Below, in pieces: positions 55,083 to 63,972 of a stretch of DNA of 64,000 nt. This DNA is from Yersinia massiliensis. GTDB lineage: Bacteria; Pseudomonadota; Gammaproteobacteria; Enterobacterales; Enterobacteriaceae. The stretch is taken from the NCBI RefSeq assembly GCF_003048255.1, contig NZ_CP028487.1, forward strand, positions 1,116,001 to 1,180,000, read 5' to 3'. How positions within the stretch are numbered: the stretch's first letter is position 1; each line of letters begins with the position of its first letter. Below the pieces are notes generated by a model, which worked only from the letters and a program-made list of their open reading frames with translations, made no database searches and had not been told where the DNA came from. The translations under genes were made by a program, and so were the position numbers.

Positions 55083-55361
55083 TCAGTCGGACAGCTTTGC
55101 GAAGTACGCCGCGGCTTTTTTTAATATGTCCCGTTCGTCGGTAACCCGCTTCAGCTCTTTCTGAAGACGGCGGATCTCGGCCTGAGCATCTGACTGCTCT
55201 TTGTTGGTGGAAGAATCCGGACCGTACTTCTTTATCTAGGCGTAAAGGCTGTGGGTGGTGATATCAAGACATGTTGCAACGCTGGAAACAGAATAACCGC
55301 GATCAACAACCTGTTTGACTGCTTCAGTTTTAAACTCTTCGGGATAACGCTTACCGCTCAT
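55083..55361 (-). pseudogene. IS3-family OrfA with internal amber codon
   Basis: OrfA starts MSGKRYPEEFKTEAVKQVVD and ends AAAYFAKLSD, 92 codons, with a helix-turn-helix and leucine zipper (DAQAEIRRLQKELKRVTDE). Codon 42 is TAG (55236-55238) within HSLYA-stop-IKKYG, where relatives have Trp (TGG). The element should therefore not make full OrfA or OrfAB unless the amber codon is suppressed. Confidence 0.85.
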
Positions 55362-55421
55362 GGGCACCTCTCTTCAAGTCATTTTAAATGACTCTGAGGT
55401 GTGTGTTAAACCCGTGGCGAT

Positions 55422-56513
55422 TCAGTGGGCTAGAGCGGCTTCAATCACATCAGGTGGGAAGCCTTGCTCATTGAGAGCGGTACTAGCAATTGAGCGTAGG
55501 CCGTGTGAGACCAGTACACCACCGAATCCAGCGCGTTTTAATGCAGCATTGACGGTTTGGCTATTCATCGGTTGAGTCGGCTTGATACGGCTAGGAAAGA
55601 TAAACTCACGATTAACACTGAGTGGTTTCATTAGTTCTAAGATAGCTAAAGCAGCGTCAGATAACGGAACAGTGTGCTCACGGTTCATTTTCATTCTAGC
55701 AGCCGGTATCTTCCATTCCTTGGTTTCAAAGTTGATTTCGTCCCAACGGGCTTCAGCGGCTTCGGCAGGGCGGGATATGGTAAGCAGCTGCCACATAAAC
55801 AAACATCTGGTAGGTAAGATAATATTAGCTGTACGCATTGTTTGCATGAGTTGCGGTAACTGCTCAGGGCGAATACTTGGCATGTTTTTTTTCTTTGGTT
55901 TTTCAAAAGCCTTACCAATGTTGATACTTGGAACAGCATCAATTAATCCAGTATTTTGAGCATAGATCATCACTTCGTTGATACGTTGACAAAGGCGACG
56001 AACAGTTTCTAATGCGCCTCTAGCTTGAACGGGCTGTATTGCTTGGACCAATATATGCGCTTTGATATCAGTAATGCTGATATCGCCTATAGCAGGAAAC
56101 ACATCTCGCTCAAGTGAACGCCAGATATCATTACCGTAATCTTCGGTTACGGTGGACTTCTTCACTTCCCACCAACGTTCAGCGACAAGTTGAAAGGTAT
56201 TGGTTTTGGCCTCTTGAGAGTTTCTTATTTGATCTTTTTGATATTCTTGAGGGTCAATATCTTTCGCCAGTAATGAGCGAGATTCTGCTCTAAGTTTTCT
56301 AGCATCTGAAAGTGTGACAGCAGGGTAGGCACCAAAACTTTGTTTGGTTCTTTGTTTTGTATAAGGGCGGTAGTAACGGAATTGCCATAACTTGCTTCCG
56401 CTAGATTTGATTAGCAGTGTGAGTCCATCACCATCATACAGCTGATAGTCTTTGTCCTGCGGTTTAGCTGCTTTGATTTCGGTATCGGTTAATGGCTTAG
56501 TTTTTCTTGCCAT
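55422..56513 (-). pseudogene. P4-type tyrosine integrase, C-terminally truncated by IS
   Basis: This integrase of the ssrA island starts MARKTKPLTDTEIKAAKPQD (N-terminal DUF4102 arm-binding domain, YQLYDGDGLTLLIKSSG). The catalytic part contains RPAEAAEARWDEI (first Arg), the H-x-x-R box SHGLRSIASTALNE and ends at AALAH. A TGA supplied by the IS end stops it there, before the tyrosine that attacks DNA and about 40 further residues. It should be inactive. ATG 56513 is the likely start although there is no strong ribosome site. The N-terminus points to ssrA as usual. Confidence 0.92.
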
Positions 56514-56529
56514 GAAAAATCTGCATGCG

Positions 56530-56584
56530 TTTAGGCCCAACAAAGATGTTAGTTCTTTTCGTTGGGCCTATCAATGGGCCTAAA
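56530..56584. repeat. GGCCCA repeat module upstream of the integrase
   Basis: TTTAGGCCCAAC (56530-56541), GTTGGGCCTA (56561-56570) and TGGGCCTAAA (56575-56584). The first is inverted to the other two. The location between att and int suggests integrase arm-type sites or an autoregulatory operator. It is matched by the left copy at 46320-46374. Confidence 0.8.
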
Positions 56585-56624
56585 GGAATTAGCTTGGGTG
56601 GGATAAAATAGGACAGCATAGGAC

Positions 56625-56662
56625 ATAAAAAAGCCCGCAACTCATTGAGTTAGCGGGCTTTT
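56625..56662 (-). terminator. Intrinsic terminator of ssrA
   Basis: On the minus strand AAAAGCCCGC-TAACTC pairs with GAGTTGCGGGCTTTT (one bulged base) and a U-run follows. It lies 33 bp after the tmRNA 3' end. Confidence 0.88.
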
Positions 56663-56690
56663 CAGTCTTCTTTGGACGTCCTTAGAAGAT

Positions 56691-56708
56691 AATTTGGTGG
56701 AGCTGGGG
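56691..56708. other. Right att site at the 3' end of ssrA
   Basis: The island joins the chromosome at the tmRNA acceptor end (ATAATTTGGTGGAGCTGG), a well-known target of P4-type integrases. The tmRNA sequence is complete, including encoded CCA. Confidence 0.7.
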
Positions 56709-57075
56709 GGATTTGAACCCCCGTCCGAAATTACTACGCCGTCGGCACTACATGCTTAGTCCAGTCATTACATTCGCCGGTTAGCTGCGGACGGACACGC
56801 TACTAACAAACTAGCTTGATTGGGTTTAACGCTTTCACCCCAAGCAAGGTGTCCACGCGATCTCTTTTGGGTTTGACCTCTCTTGATCCCCGTCCTAAGA
56901 GCGGAGGCTAGGGAGAGAGGGAATCTTCAGTTTCTTAGGCTGATTAAGCTGCTAAAGCAGCAGATTCGTATTGCGAGTCGTTTGCAATTATTTTTTTTGC
57001 GGTTTTTTACGAGGCCTCCGCACCTCGGCATGCACCTTGGGTTTCGCGAATCCCGTCGAATCCAGAATCAGCCCC
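56695..57075 (-). ncRNA. ssrA: Transfer-messenger RNA (tmRNA)
   Basis: tmRNA with SmpB rescues stalled ribosomes. The 5' end GGGGCTGATTCTGG (57075 downwards) and the 3' end GTTCAAATCCCCCCAGCTCC plus ACCA (ending 56695) form the tRNA-like domain. The tag frame runs 56985-56944 and encodes ANDSQYESAALAA followed by TAA, the Yersinia tag. At 381 nt it is slightly longer than the E. coli RNA (363). smpB lies just upstream on the same strand. Its 3' end is the integration site of the adjacent island. Confidence 0.97.
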
Positions 57076-57088
57076 AAAGAACTTAGGT

Positions 57089-57117
57089 AGTATACCAGAA
57101 CTATCGTCTGTTAAGCC
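57089..57117 (-). promoter_or_regulatory. Probable ssrA promoter
   Basis: On the minus strand TATACT (57094-57089) lies 13 bp before the tmRNA 5' end and is preceded by TGG, an extended -10. A weak -35 (GGCTTA) sits 17 bp upstream, at the edge of smpB. Confidence 0.6.
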
Positions 57118-57123
57118 AGTGAC

Positions 57124-57606
57124 TTAACGATTTGAGTGCTTCATTATTCTGGCTTTATCAAGCTGCCATTCACGATCTTTGATGTCATCGCGTTTATCGT
57201 GATCTTTTTTACCTTTCGCGACACCGATTTTAACTTTAACCCATGCATTTTTCCAATAGACGGAAAGGGCAACAACGGTAAAACCATCGCGGTTAACTTT
57301 GCCAATAAGCGAATCCAGTTCGCGCTTATTTAGCAGCAATTTGCGTGTACGCATGGGTTCGCAGACAACATGAGTTGAAGCGACGTTAAGCGGCGTGATG
57401 GTTGCCCCAAACAAGAAAGCTTCACCGTTTCTAAAAGTGACGTAGCTATCACTGATGTTGGCTTTACCAGCACGAAGAGACTTGACCTCCCAACCTTGCA
57501 AAGACAGGCCTGCTTCGAATTCTTGCTCGATAAAGTATTCGTGGCGGGCGCGCTTATTTTGCGCAATGGTGGCGGAACCGGGTTTGTATGCTTTTTTCTT
57601 TGTCAT
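57124..57606 (-). CDS. smpB: tmRNA-binding protein SmpB
   Basis: SmpB delivers tmRNA to stalled ribosomes. From ATG 57606 it is 160 residues, the exact E. coli length. It has the OB-fold core ([37 protein letters not shown]) and the basic C-terminal tail ([20 protein letters not shown]) that enters the mRNA channel. An ATG four codons earlier exists but adds nothing conserved. It sits directly upstream of ssrA. Confidence 0.96.
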   Translation of the reverse strand: MTKKKAYKPGSATIAQNKRARHEYFIEQEFEAGLSLQGWEVKSLRAGKANISDSYVTFRNGEAFLFGATITPLNVASTHVVCEPMRTRKLLLNKRELDSLIGKVNRDGFTVVALSVYWKNAWVKVKIGVAKGKKDHDKRDDIKDREWQLDKARIMKHSNR

Positions 57607-57766
57607 AATGTTGATCATTATACTGTATGTGAAGGCGAATGAAATCCTTTCCCGCAGGAAGCCGATGCATTTTGTCTCATTTGTTGCACTGCATGCATAG
57701 CAGATTTTTTGTCTGGTGACAGATAAATGGTATTATCTGTGCGTATTATGTCTCACAGGAAATGAT

Positions 57767-58201
57767 ATGCCACAGATTAGCCGCTCTGCGTTAGTTCCAT
57801 TTAGCGTAGAACAGATGTATCAACTGGTTAACGATGTTCGTTCTTATCCAGAGTTTTTACCGGGTTGTACCGGAAGTCGTGTACTTGAAGCTACCGAAAA
57901 TGAAATGACAGCAGCCGTTGATGTTGCCAAAGCTGGAATCAGTAAAACGTTTACGACGCGTAATACGTTAACTGATAACCAGAGCATCAATATGCAACTA
58001 GTGGATGGGCCATTTAGTAAACTAATGGGCGGGTGGCATTTTACGCCACTGAGTGCAGACGCCTGTAAAGTCGAGTTGCATTTGGATTTTGAATTTACCA
58101 ATAAGTTAATCGAAATGGCTTTTGGTAAGATATTCAAAGAGTTGGTTGGGAATATGGTTCAAGCATTCACCCAGCGGGCGAAAGAGGTTTATAGTGTCTG
58201 A
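57767..58201 (+). CDS. ratA: Ribosome-associated START-domain protein RatA
   Basis: RatA (YfjG/PasT) is a START-like protein reported to bind 50S subunits and, in E. coli, linked to ubiquinone metabolism or toxin activity. From ATG 57767 it has 144 residues, beginning [20 protein letters not shown] and with [19 protein letters not shown] six bases upstream supports this start rather than codons further up. It is divergent from smpB and overlaps ratB by 8 bp. Confidence 0.92.
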   Translation: MPQISRSALVPFSVEQMYQLVNDVRSYPEFLPGCTGSRVLEATENEMTAAVDVAKAGISKTFTTRNTLTDNQSINMQLVDGPFSKLMGGWHFTPLSADACKVELHLDFEFTNKLIEMAFGKIFKELVGNMVQAFTQRAKEVYSV

Positions 58202-58478
58202 TATTCGTGTTGAGGTGGTCTATGCCTTGCCTGAACGCCAATATCTACGTTCTATTTCACTTGTAGCGGGAAGTACTGTCGAGGACGCTATTAATGCGTC
58301 GGGCCTGCTTGAGTTGCGCTCAGATATCGATCTGACCAAAAATAAAGTGGGTGTCTACAGCCGTCCTGTAAAACTTAGCGATAAATTGAATGACGGTGAT
58401 CGGGTTGAGATATATCGTCCACTTATTGCTGATCCTAAAGAGCTACGCCGCCAGCGCGCTGAGCACGCAAAAAAATAA
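58194..58478 (+). CDS. ratB: RatB (RnfH family ubiquitin-like protein)
   Basis: The 94-residue RnfH-family protein (YfjF/PasI) has a beta-grasp fold: [19 protein letters not shown] at the start and [20 protein letters not shown] near the end. It starts at GTG inside the ratA end, so the pair is translationally coupled. It was proposed as an antitoxin of RatA, but this remains debated. A terminator follows at once. Confidence 0.92.
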   Translation: MSDIRVEVVYALPERQYLRSISLVAGSTVEDAINASGLLELRSDIDLTKNKVGVYSRPVKLSDKLNDGDRVEIYRPLIADPKELRRQRAEHAKK

Positions 58479-58501
58479 GGCACATTTGCGCCTTATTTTT
58501 T
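58473..58501. terminator. Terminator after ratB
   Basis: AAATAAGGC and GCCTTATTT form a 9-bp stem around ACATTTGC, followed by Ts. The stem includes the ratB stop codon. The symmetric A/T flanks allow it also to serve bamE. Confidence 0.88.
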
Positions 58502-58630
58502 GTTGCTGCCCCTGATTGCTATTGAACAAACCGGCTCTACTACACGTTGCCACTAATACCAGCAGGCTCAACATGTAACTATCCTAGTCAGAATTCGTCT
58601 CTTCAATTTAAATGGCAATCTTCGGAAAAA

Positions 58631-58972
58631 TCAATTCCCTGCTAGCGTTGGTTCATTTTTGATATCAGTAAGTACACCGCTGCTATCGAAGGTCAACGTC
58701 AATGTTTGCTGCGTCACTTTCTCATGGCCAGGTTGCTGACGGAATACATAGAACCAAGTTTTAGTACCAAATGGATCCTGTAACATTGGGGTGCCTAAGG
58801 TATATGCCACTTGTTGCTGGGTCATACCCTTATGGATTTTGGATGCATCATTAGGTGATAAATAGTTACCCTGATTAATATCAGGCCGGTAGACCACCTT
58901 CTCCAGTGTTGAACAACCCGCAGTAAGCATCGCAAGCATCACAGCGGCGGCAGTCAGCATTTTACAGCGCAT
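58631..58972 (-). CDS. bamE: Outer-membrane assembly lipoprotein BamE
   Basis: BamE (SmpA) is a small lipoprotein of the beta-barrel assembly machine. The lipobox is MLTAGC (Cys about residue 20), and the mature part has the family sequence [35 protein letters not shown] and [11 protein letters not shown]. The length is 113 from ATG 58972, as in E. coli. An ATG three codons earlier is less likely. Confidence 0.96.
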   Translation of the reverse strand: MRCKMLTAAAVMLAMLTAGCSTLEKVVYRPDINQGNYLSPNDASKIHKGMTQQQVAYTLGTPMLQDPFGTKTWFYVFRQQPGHEKVTQQTLTLTFDSSGVLTDIKNEPTLAGN

Positions 58973-59085
58973 AGTAATCACATTCCTTTAGGGCGTAGTA
59001 TGACGATGATAATAGACCTTGCAGCAGTTGGAAACCTTTACAGAGCACCTGTATGACCTCTAGAAAGGAAAAAAGTTAATCTTTT

Positions 59086-60747
59086 CTACGCTGCGAGCAA
59101 TTCTTTTGCATTTGCTAAGGTATTTTTCGTCACTTCGCTACCCCCTAGAAGGCGCGCCAACTCTTGTAAACGAGCTTTTTTATCTAACCGGTGCATGTGC
59201 GTTTCGGTCTCAGTGCCATCGGTTTGTTTACTCACAAAGAAATGTTGATGGCCACAACCGGCAACTTGCGGAAGGTGAGTGACGCACATGACTTGAGTCG
59301 ACTCGCCAAGCTGACGCAACAGGCGGCCCACAATGGCTGCGGTTGGTCCACTGATACCCACGTCGACTTCATCAAAAATAAGCGCAGGAGTGTCCATTTT
59401 ACGCGCTGTAATGACCTGAATTGCTAAGGCGATGCGAGATAGTTCACCACCAGAAGCGACTTTTGCCAGCGGTTGCAGCGGTTGGCCTGGGTTGGTGGTG
59501 ACGCAGAATTCAATCCGAGTTGCACCTTCAGCGCTGAGGTGTTCTGGTTCAAAGTGAGTATCAATAGTGAATTTGCCGTGTGGCATTGATAACTCGTGCA
59601 TGCTTTTAGTAATTAATGCCGCTAGCTCATTCGCATAATGCTCGCGTTCCTCATGCAGGTGTTTGGCAATAGCGAGTGCATGCTGGTAGTGAGTATTAAC
59701 TTCATGGCTAAGTTGTTCGTGATCACTCTCTTGTTGTGAGAGTTGTTCTTGTTCATCAAGCAATTGCTGATGGAATTGTGGAAGTTCTTCCGGTGCGACA
59801 TGATGCTTACGAGCCAAAGCTAATTGGCGGGATAGCCGTTGCTCTAGTTCATATAGGCGGTTAGGGTCCATATCTAGCTGTTCTGCATAATGGCGTAACT
59901 CATCACTCGCTTCACTAATTTGGATTGAGGCCTCTTCCAGCATATTAAGCAGATTATTAAATTGCTCATCCATACTCGCCAGTTCGGTTAGCTGATGTTT
60001 AGCGGAATAAAGTTGGCTAAGAATGTTATTTTGTTCATCGTCTGAAAGCAGTTGTAAAGCTTGTTGGCTGATTGATAGCAACTGACCGCTATTCGCTAGG
60101 CGTTTATATTCAACATCAATCTGTTCATATTCCCCTGCTTGTGGGGCAAATGAATTTAGCTCTTTTAACTGATATTGCAATAACTCATGGCGGGCGTTGC
60201 GTTCCAGTGATTGTTGTTGATGGAGTGCCAGAGCACGGCAGCTTTGATGCCAGATTTGATAGGCTGCTTTCATTTCAGACAACAGAATTGATTGACCTGC
60301 GTAAGCATCTAACAATTGTTTCTGGTGATCAGGCCTTAACAGTAATTGATGGGCATGTTGGCCGTGAATCTGAATCAAGTGTTGGCCCAGTTCACGTAAT
60401 TGTGACAAAGGCACTGCTGTACCATTAATAAAGCCCCTTGAGCGGCCATCTGCTCCAATGGCGCGGCGCAATAGACATTCATTGCTGTCGTCTAAATGGT
60501 TATTTTCCAACCACAGACGGGCTGAGGGAGTATCTACCAGTGAGAAGCGAGCACAAATATCAGCACGTGTCGCCCCCAAGCGGACCATACTGCCGTCTGA
60601 ACGGCTACCGAGACATAACCCTAATGCGTCTATAGCGATGGATTTACCTGCCCCTGTTTCGCCAGTAATTGCTGTCATTCCGGGTTGAAAATCAATTTCT
60701 AACTCACGCACAATTGCAAAATTACTGATGGTTAATTGGGCCAGCAT
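59086..60747 (-). CDS. recN: DNA repair protein RecN
   Basis: RecN is an SMC-like ATPase used in double-strand break repair. From ATG 60747 it has 553 residues, the family length; the frame continues 36 codons upstream through the LexA boxes and is not coding there. Walker A is [11 protein letters not shown], the signature is [11 protein letters not shown] and Walker B is [13 protein letters not shown]. The middle is a long coiled coil. Two LexA boxes lie upstream. Confidence 0.97.
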   Translation of the reverse strand: MLAQLTISNFAIVRELEIDFQPGMTAITGETGAGKSIAIDALGLCLGSRSDGSMVRLGATRADICARFSLVDTPSARLWLENNHLDDSNECLLRRAIGADGRSRGFINGTAVPLSQLRELGQHLIQIHGQHAHQLLLRPDHQKQLLDAYAGQSILLSEMKAAYQIWHQSCRALALHQQQSLERNARHELLQYQLKELNSFAPQAGEYEQIDVEYKRLANSGQLLSISQQALQLLSDDEQNNILSQLYSAKHQLTELASMDEQFNNLLNMLEEASIQISEASDELRHYAEQLDMDPNRLYELEQRLSRQLALARKHHVAPEELPQFHQQLLDEQEQLSQQESDHEQLSHEVNTHYQHALAIAKHLHEEREHYANELAALITKSMHELSMPHGKFTIDTHFEPEHLSAEGATRIEFCVTTNPGQPLQPLAKVASGGELSRIALAIQVITARKMDTPALIFDEVDVGISGPTAAIVGRLLRQLGESTQVMCVTHLPQVAGCGHQHFFVSKQTDGTETETHMHRLDKKARLQELARLLGGSEVTKNTLANAKELLAA

Positions 60748-60773
60748 GGTAAATCTCCTGTACATAAACACAT

Positions 60774-60815
60774 GGCTGTATTTGAATACAGTATAAACTG
60801 GTTTTATATACAGTA
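60774..60815 (-). promoter_or_regulatory. Two LexA (SOS) boxes before recN
   Basis: GGCTGTATTTGAATACAGTA (60774-60793) has perfect CTGT-N8-ACAG. AACTGGTTTTATATACAGTA (60796-60815) has CTGG-N8-ACAG. A third, weaker match (CTGT-N8-ACAT) begins at 60758. Multiple LexA boxes at recN are known in E. coli. Confidence 0.92.
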
Positions 60816-60833
60816 AAGTCCTTGGGGCATTTT

Positions 60834-61715
60834 TTAGAATAATTTTTTTGACCAACCTAATTTCGTACTTAACGTATTGAAATAGCTGTAGTCCTTAGGA
60901 TGGATCAGATTGAGATGAAAATCACTGCGTCGGATGAGAACCTCTTCCCCCTCTTGGATCGGCAACGCTATCTGGCTGTCACAGCTAATTTCCAGGTCAC
61001 TGGTAATTTGCGAGAACTTCAGGCGAATGGTACTGCTACTATTAATTACCAGTGGCCTTGCAGTTAGGGTGTGGGGGAACATTGGAACTAAAACGATGGC
61101 ATCCAGTGTGGGGGTCAGAATAGGCCCTCCAGCGGAAAGAGAGTAAGCCGTCGAACCGGTTGGCGTGGCAATGATCAAGCCATCAGAGCGTTGAGAGAAT
61201 GCGAAGCGATCATCGATATAGACTTCGAATTCGATCATATGTGCAACTTTGCCGGGGTGCAAAACGACTTCATTGATGGCTGTGCTGATGCGGCTTTGTT
61301 GAGCTGTTCGTGTGACTTGGGCTTCCAGTAAGAAACGCTGCTCGCTGATGTATTCACCTTCCAACACATCGGAAAGTTGTTGTTGAGCGTTATCTGGGTC
61401 TAAATCGGTGAGAAAACCCAGGTTGCCGCGGTTGACGCCAATCACTTTGATATCATAACGGGCCAGAACACGAGCAGCGCCAAGCATGTTGCCATCACCG
61501 CCGACGACGACCGCTAAATCGGCTTTTTGGCCGATTTCAGCCAAACTGCCAGTGACTGCACCGGTTAAATTGAGATCTTTTGCAATTTGTTGTTCAACCA
61601 TCACGTCATAACCTCTGGTATTTAGCCAGTGGTAGAGCATTTCATGAGTGGCAAGTGCGGCCGGGTGCCGTGGGTGACCGACAATACCAATACAATTGAA
61701 TCTTTTATTATTCAT
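60834..61715 (-). CDS. nadK: NAD kinase
   Basis: NadK phosphorylates NAD to NADP. From ATG 61715 the protein has 293 residues (E. coli 292). It carries the GGDG motif ([13 protein letters not shown]), [12 protein letters not shown], the helical [13 protein letters not shown] and [16 protein letters not shown]. It is divergent from grpE and precedes recN, as in E. coli. Confidence 0.97.
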   Translation of the reverse strand: MNNKRFNCIGIVGHPRHPAALATHEMLYHWLNTRGYDVMVEQQIAKDLNLTGAVTGSLAEIGQKADLAVVVGGDGNMLGAARVLARYDIKVIGVNRGNLGFLTDLDPDNAQQQLSDVLEGEYISEQRFLLEAQVTRTAQQSRISTAINEVVLHPGKVAHMIEFEVYIDDRFAFSQRSDGLIIATPTGSTAYSLSAGGPILTPTLDAIVLVPMFPHTLTARPLVINSSSTIRLKFSQITSDLEISCDSQIALPIQEGEEVLIRRSDFHLNLIHPKDYSYFNTLSTKLGWSKKLF

Positions 61716-61769
61716 TGCCGTGATTTTCCTTACTGGGGGCATCTTTTACCCCACATTATGACCGGTTCC

Positions 61770-61797
61770 CTTGAATCCCCGGTTTTGATCCCCATAA
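61770..61797 (+). promoter_or_regulatory. Sigma-32 heat-shock promoter of grpE
   Basis: CTTGAA (61770-61775) and CCCCATAA (61790-61797) with a 14-bp spacer match the sigma-32 consensus. The site lies 43 bp before the grpE ATG. Confidence 0.88.
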
Positions 61798-61839
61798 TAA
61801 GCCAAGTAGCGAGATTAATGCTAAAACGCGGAGATATCC

Positions 61840-62418
61840 ATGAGTAGTAAAGAACAGAAAACACCAAACGAGCAAGTCTCGGAAGAAATGGAAAATGCAG
61901 CAGAGCAACAAGTGGAAGCAACACAAGAGACGGGTGAAGGTGTAGATCCGCGTGTTGCCGAGCTCGAAGCGCAGTTGGCTGCAGCTGTACAGCGTGAGCG
62001 CGAGAGCTTGCTACGCGCCAAGGCTGAAGTTGAGAATATCCGTCGTCGTACTGAATTGGATGTTGAAAAAGCCCATAAGTTTGCTTTGGAACGATTCTCT
62101 GCTGAATTATTGCCAGTTATCGATAATCTGGAACGTGCGCTAGATACAGCTGACAAAGCCAATACCGAACTGACTTCGATGATTGAAGGTGTTGAGTTAA
62201 CGCTGAAATCATTGCTCGATGCGGTCGGTAAATTCGGCATTCAAGTTGTCAGCGAGACTAACGTTCCATTTAATCCTGAAGTTCATCAGGCAATGACGAT
62301 GCTTGAATCTGCCGATCACGAACCTAACAATGTGATGATGGTGATGCAAAAAGGCTATACGCTGAATGGCCGCCTGTTACGCCCAGCGATGGTTGCGGTA
62401 TCTAAAGCGAAAGCTTAA
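61840..62418 (+). CDS. grpE: Nucleotide exchange factor GrpE
   Basis: GrpE releases ADP from DnaK. The 192-residue protein has an acidic, flexible N-terminus, a long coiled coil ([20 protein letters not shown]) and the C-terminal beta domain ([33 protein letters not shown]). AGATATCC lies before the ATG. A heat-shock promoter precedes and a bidirectional terminator follows. Confidence 0.97.
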   Translation: MSSKEQKTPNEQVSEEMENAAEQQVEATQETGEGVDPRVAELEAQLAAAVQRERESLLRAKAEVENIRRRTELDVEKAHKFALERFSAELLPVIDNLERALDTADKANTELTSMIEGVELTLKSLLDAVGKFGIQVVSETNVPFNPEVHQAMTMLESADHEPNNVMMVMQKGYTLNGRLLRPAMVAVSKAKA

Positions 62419-62431
62419 GGTGCTCTAACGT

Positions 62432-62461
62432 AAAAAAGGCACCTCTTTGGTGCCTTTTTTT
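62432..62461. terminator. Bidirectional terminator grpE / ung
   Basis: AAAAAAGGCACC-TCTTT-GGTGCCTTTTTT is perfectly symmetric, with a GC core and A/T tracts on both sides. It lies between two convergent genes. Confidence 0.93.
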
Positions 62462-62493
62462 ATGATTCTGATTAGTGAGTTAGGCCATTCGTC

Positions 62494-63174
62494 TTAAGAA
62501 GGCAGTTTGGGCTGCCAATCAATTGGCGGTAAACCTTGCTGTTGCAACAATACGTTTGCTTGCGAGAAATGCTGACAGCCAAGAAAACCTCGGTGTGCGG
62601 AGAGTGGGGATGGATGTGGCGCTTTCAGAATATGATGGCGTTGAGTATCGATGATACGGCCTTTTTTCTGCGCATGTGCTCCCCACAGCATAAAAATCAC
62701 GCCGTCACGGTGTTCATTCAGCGCTGCAATCACTTTATCGGTAAAGGTTTCCCAGCCAAGGTTAGCGTGAGAGTGCGCGTTGCCTGCTTCGACAGTGAGC
62801 ACAGTATTGAGTAATAACACGCCTTGCTCGGCCCAACTTTGTAAAAAGCCATGATTAGGGCGTTCGAAGCCTGGAATGTCAGTTACCAGCTCTTTATACA
62901 TATTCACTAAAGATGGCGGGGCAGGGACGCCAGGTAACACTGAAAATGATAGCCCATGAGCCTGATTAGGTCCGTGGTATGGGTCTTGGCCCAAAATGAC
63001 CACTTTAACTCTATCTAATTCAGTGAGACGAAACGCGTTAAACACGTCTTTTTGCGGGGGATAGATAATCTTCCCAGCATGACGTTCCGCAGCCACATAG
63101 GCCAATGTATCTTTAAAATAGGGCTGTTCTTTTTCCTGGCCGATAACATCGTGCCAGCTTAGGGAGGCGGACAT
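62494..63174 (-). CDS. ung: Uracil-DNA glycosylase
   Basis: Ung excises uracil from DNA. The catalytic loop [13 protein letters not shown] (water-activating Asp) and the [10 protein letters not shown] leucine loop are present. It also has [12 protein letters not shown]. From ATG 63174 there are 226 residues; AAGGAG eight bases before it decides over the GTG two codons earlier. Confidence 0.97.
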   Translation of the reverse strand: MSASLSWHDVIGQEKEQPYFKDTLAYVAAERHAGKIIYPPQKDVFNAFRLTELDRVKVVILGQDPYHGPNQAHGLSFSVLPGVPAPPSLVNMYKELVTDIPGFERPNHGFLQSWAEQGVLLLNTVLTVEAGNAHSHANLGWETFTDKVIAALNEHRDGVIFMLWGAHAQKKGRIIDTQRHHILKAPHPSPLSAHRGFLGCQHFSQANVLLQQQGLPPIDWQPKLPS

Positions 63175-63346
63175 AAACACACTCCTTGATTTATGTAAGG
63201 TGTTGATGTGCGTTAGCTTACCGGTTCAATCCTAGGAGTGAAACTGTTAAACCTGAGTCTGTGACGTGATGATGCTTTTTTGACCGCTAAATATAAAAAA
63301 TGTTGAAAATTTACAAAAAAAATTGCTACGGTCGCTATTGATAAAA

Positions 63347-63413
63347 TTGATATAAAACATAAATTTGGCGCTATGGTTCTTATTGATGCGGTAAAAATGT
63401 TGATTTAAGTCAA
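63347..63413 (+). promoter_or_regulatory. Two FNR boxes upstream of grcA
   Basis: TTGATTTAAGTCAA (63400-63413; 9 of 10) and TTGATATAAAACAT (63347-63360; 8 of 10). Their centres are 53 bp apart, as are the -40.5 and -93.5 sites of E. coli yfiD. A -10 (TATATA, 63436-63441) sits at the matching distance. Confidence 0.82.
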
Positions 63414-63524
63414 GGAATCGCGGCTGTGTGACTGGTATATAGAACAATAAGACAACAATGGTTTTACCAAATAACCAAAATGGTTTTTCCCTTAGGAATT
63501 TTAGCCGTATTACGGAGGCCCCAA

Positions 63525-63908
63525 ATGATTACTGGTATTCAAATTACTAAAGCTAGCAATGAAGCACTGTTGAACTCTTTCTGGTTGCTGGATAATGAAA
63601 AAAATGAGCTGCGCTGTGTTTGTGCCAAATCAGGATATGCAGAGGACCAGATCGTACCAGCAAGTGAATTAGGCCAGATCGAATATCGTGAAGTTCCACT
63701 GGAACTGCAACCGACTGTCCGTGTTGAAGGTGGCCAGCATTTGAACGTTAACGTTCTGCGCCGCGAAACGTTAGAAGATGCTGTGAAAAACCCAGAAAAA
63801 TATCCTCAGTTGACTATTCGTGTCTCTGGTTATGCTGTGCGCTTCAACTCTTTGACGCCAGAACAGCAGCGTGATGTGATTACTCGTACTTTCACTGAAA
63901 GCTTATAA
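63525..63908 (+). CDS. grcA: Autonomous glycyl radical cofactor GrcA (YfiD)
   Basis: GrcA restores activity to oxygen-damaged pyruvate formate-lyase by supplying the glycyl radical segment. The 127-residue protein ends with the radical motif [20 protein letters not shown], in which the glycine is the radical site. ATG 63525 has GGAGG upstream. The frame opens 15 codons earlier, in the leader. Strong FNR control under low oxygen is expected. Confidence 0.97.
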   Translation: MITGIQITKASNEALLNSFWLLDNEKNELRCVCAKSGYAEDQIVPASELGQIEYREVPLELQPTVRVEGGQHLNVNVLRRETLEDAVKNPEKYPQLTIRVSGYAVRFNSLTPEQQRDVITRTFTESL

Positions 63909-63942
63909 TTCTTTATCACAACGATGATGTTGTGAAAATTCT

Positions 63943-63966
63943 AAGGGAGCCTCGGCTCCCTTTTTT
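63943..63966 (+). terminator. Terminator of grcA
   Basis: AAGGGAGC and GCTCCCTT pair around CTCG, followed by a run of Ts. Confidence 0.9.
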
Positions 63967-63972
63967 GTTAAT

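Larger units (their letters stand above)
54196..55424 (-). mobile_element. IS3-family insertion sequence (1,229 bp)
   Basis: The ends are inverted repeats: TGAATCGCCACGG is exact at both ends and weaker similarity continues for about 20 bp. The element encodes OrfA (55361-55083) and OrfB with a DDE catalytic domain, in the usual -1 relation with an A7 run at the overlap. The flanking trinucleotides differ (TAC on the left, GTG on the right), so there is no target duplication. Both neighbours are truncated at its edges. Confidence 0.9.

Noticed and set aside
46168-56694. Complete prophage
   Set aside because: No capsid, tail, lysis or packaging genes are present; AlpA, P4-type integrase and YfjP-like GTPase fit a CP4-like island instead.
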